Assembly: GCF_030867145.1 (NCBI RefSeq)
Contig: NC_134419.1
Location: 6,103,501 to 6,167,500, forward strand
DNA: 64,000 nt
DNA from: Opisthocomus hoazin
Taxonomy: Eukaryota > Chordata > Aves > Opisthocomiformes > Opisthocomidae
Direction of reading: 5' to 3'
Under the pieces are notes generated by a model that worked only from the letters and a program-made list of their open reading frames with translations, was not told where the DNA came from and made no database searches. Positions within the stretch are counted from its first letter, which is position 1. Each line of letters opens with the position of its first letter. Below are positions 61,601 through 64,000 of this stretch, in pieces. The translations under genes were made by a program, and so were the position numbers.

Positions 61601-64000
61601 CTTCAGTTTCAGCAGTTTAATGTCTTCCAAAGAGTGTACAGTTGATTCAGTTTTGCGTTAATAGCTGTGGTGTGCCGCTGGAGTTGATGCTGTTAGCGTG
61701 ACCATGCTTAAGTCATTAGAAGAAAAAGGGCAGACAAATTTGGAAATACAAAGGTGGCTTCACATTCGTTTGTGCAGTCTTCCTGAAATATCGGGAAGTT
61801 CAACTTTAGGTTCACAGCCGGTTTGAAGTTTTGCCCTGTGTAGTGCCAAACCACTTCGATAGGCTGAGAGCACCAGCTTTTACAAGAGGTAACTTTGCCT
61901 GTTTGACAGAACTGCTATGTTTATGTCAGTCAGCTGAAGTAAATCTAAGTGCATTTTGGCAAGAATCTGGGATTTCTGTGTTTACTCCTTAGGCACATTT
62001 TTGTGGTGTGATTCTTTGCGGGGGGACTGGGGAGGTGGAGGGGTGGTATTCTGATCTTTTCATACGACTGGCAGATAAGCTGTTTTATGAACTGCCACTA
62101 AATCCTTATAATTTAAAACAAGACTATAAGTGAATGTGATGACAGTGTCTGTCAGCGTGTCCATGAATTGCTGTGAGTGCCGACTTCCATGAGTTGGGGG
62201 GGAAATAGGGTGGAGAAGAGCAGGGCAAATGAATGTGGGATTGTGACCAGAGAACCTAAAATCGCAGTAAGGGGTAGGAACCCACTTACACTGGAAGTAG
62301 TGAACAACGGTTTGTATAACCTTTACTAAAATGATCTTGGTTTGTTTTTAAACAGCTTCTAAGAGTCATTACTGTGACCTTTTGGGTGAATTGTGATTAA
62401 CGGATTGTATTACCTTCTAGCTATTCCTGCCTCCTGTAGCATGTGCTTTTTTTTATTTTTATTTTTTTTTCTTTTTTTAATTGGACTGGGTCAAAAGCTC
62501 GTATACGCCAGATCTTACTAGATACAGTTTATTATAAAACTTGCCCGCAATTGCTTTTGAGATGCTGTTTGATTTCAAGAGAAGGGGGTTTTGTAAAAGA
62601 AACAGCCCAGCGACTGTAGTGAGTAACAGTGCCAGGAACATTCTCGCTAGTCATGCTGCAGAACTGTTCTGTTCAAAACCCCATCTCTCCTCATTATTAG
62701 AGCTCAGTTCTGCCTCAGAAGCGCTGTGTCACGGTGGGTGTGTAACTTGACTTCTGTTTTAGCTTTGAGTGTGTAAAATGAGGGTAATGGTGCATGCGTT
62801 ATTAAAAGTACCACGAATGGTAGGGTTGTGAAGTTCTTTGATCATTGAATGGAAGGAGCTGTGTTTATTTAAGGACAAAAAAAGGTATTTAGCCTTCAAG
62901 AGAATGAGATTAATTTCACGCTACAGTTTTATAAATTTAAAGTTAGTCTCCTGTTTCCTGAGCAGTGTTGAGCTTCGCAAAAGTGAATATTTCTGGCATT
63001 CTCTCATGTGGAAGTTTTACAGTGTGGCTTGTCTAGGAATTGGCCTTGTAAAACAATTAAGCAATCAAATAAAGCACTGTGGTGGATTCTGGCATTGAGT
63101 CCCTGGCTGGATGCCATCAGAATGTCAAGTGGAATTATTATTTTAGCACTCCTGGTTTTTGGCATCGCTCTTTTGAAAAATTAGTGGCCATGTTGTAGAA
63201 CCTCTGTTTAGCTTCTGGTGATGTTGATACTTTCTTGGATTTTTGAAAGAGAATACTCTGATTTTCATTCTTTATATGACACAGACTATTAGAGATGCTA
63301 CATGATGTTAGGGAAAATAGGGGTAAAAGTGAGAGGTGTAGTTGGTCAATTTTAAATGTAAGCTTTATTTCTAATAACTTATAAACTCCTTATTGTGTAA
63401 TGTGGTTGTTAGAATAATCTTCTGATTGAGACTAGCACTTTCCAATTACTGGTTCATCAGCGCAGGTGATGCCTGTGGGGTCAGTGGAGGTAGGAGACAG
63501 CTCTGGATCACCAGCTTCTCAGCTGGGCAGGAAGTGTCTTTGATGTAATGTTCTCTGGAGGCATTTTCTGGTCATCTTCCCAGTTTACAATGCTGTTCTG
63601 TGGCAGCTGTCTAATAAGGAAGTGAAATACTGAGGAAGAATGAGAATAAAAACAAATTAGCCAGTGTTAGAGGTTAATTCCAGCAAATCGTTTGGATTGC
63701 TTTTGGATTAAGGAACAGTAGCTCTTTATATGAGGAGGGCAAAGATGGAAAGGAAGTGCCTGTTTCTTTTGTAAGCTTTTATTTTGAAAAAAACACAGAT
63801 TTGTCCTGCCATAGGAATAGTCTTTGGTATGTATGCTTCATGGGCCGAATTAAAAGAAATTTTAAAAAGCCAACATGCTCAATGTTTCTTGCTACTTGAT
63901 CTTCCTGCTCACTACTTTACTGCAGTTCTGACTTCAATTGTTCTGATACCTCTCAAGAGGCATTTAAAGATTTTTTTTTTTTGTATTAGTTAACCACAGT
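58655..64000 (+). other. USP24: USP24 intron 1 (5' part, runs off the window)
   Basis: The intron opens with a consensus donor, GTGAGC. The first 250 bases are still part of the CpG island; beyond about 58,950 it becomes AT-rich and unremarkable. I searched it for the expected second exon, which should encode the acidic/Asn-rich continuation and then a conserved region, and saw none, so exon 2 lies beyond 64,000. It holds T-rich tracts (60,115-60,127; 60,178-60,190; 62,449-62,480; 63,970-63,981), a very AT-rich block at 61,010-61,090 and a perfect 20-bp inverted repeat at 61,594-61,613. No recognisable interspersed repeat was found. Confidence 0.85.
61594..61613. repeat. Perfect 20-bp inverted repeat in USP24 intron 1
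   Basis: GCTGAAACT and AGTTTCAGC are perfect 9-bp complementary arms separated by TC. Each arm carries a GAAACT unit, so the whole is a head-to-head pair of IRF-like half-sites and could also form a short hairpin. Confidence 0.6.

Overview
The window looks like nuclear DNA from a bird, read mostly through a gene desert. Two points support this. There are two CR1-type LINE 3' ends with the (ATTCTRTG)-like terminus of avian/reptilian CR1. The only gene start I can support is the first coding exon of a vertebrate gene, USP24, inside a classic CpG island. Interspersed repeats are sparse, which fits a bird, but I cannot name the species.

Layout. Positions 1-57,500 are intergenic, with no exon I can support. 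In mammals the region 5' of USP24 is a large gene desert reaching towards PLPP3; I infer that this is the orthologous desert, but no PLPP3 exon is visible. Recognisable items in it are: (i) a badly decayed, roughly 2.2 kb non-LTR retrotransposon on the minus strand (5,059-7,290), probably RTE-like, with endonuclease, reverse transcriptase and C-terminal tail motifs still in collinear order; (ii) a MIR/CORE-SINE-like relic near 21.2-21.34 kb and a weaker one near 41.33 kb; (iii) two CR1 fragments of the same subfamily in opposite orientation (47,482-47,950 minus; 56,559-56,781 plus); (iv) homopolymer and short tandem repeats; (v) several stretches with the look of conserved non-coding enhancers, the best being 18,340-19,080, where a homeodomain/TCF motif block abuts an orphan CpG-dense patch.

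Positions about 57,500-58,920 are the USP24 CpG-island promoter. Reading towards the gene it contains two RFX X-box-like palindromes alternating with two CACGTG E-boxes, then ETS and SP1-type sites, then a perfect YY1/TISU element whose ATG opens a 9-codon upstream ORF. USP24 exon 1 codes for 98 residues (58,361-58,654): a UBA domain, a glycine-rich linker and a PPxY motif, ending at a GAG|GTGAGC donor. The rest of the window (58,655-64,000) is the beginning of USP24 intron 1; exon 2 is not in the window.

USP24 is a very large ubiquitin-specific protease, and only its N-terminal ubiquitin-binding module is encoded here. All the other long open frames, in the desert and in the GC-rich island, behave like chance open frames and are not annotated as genes.
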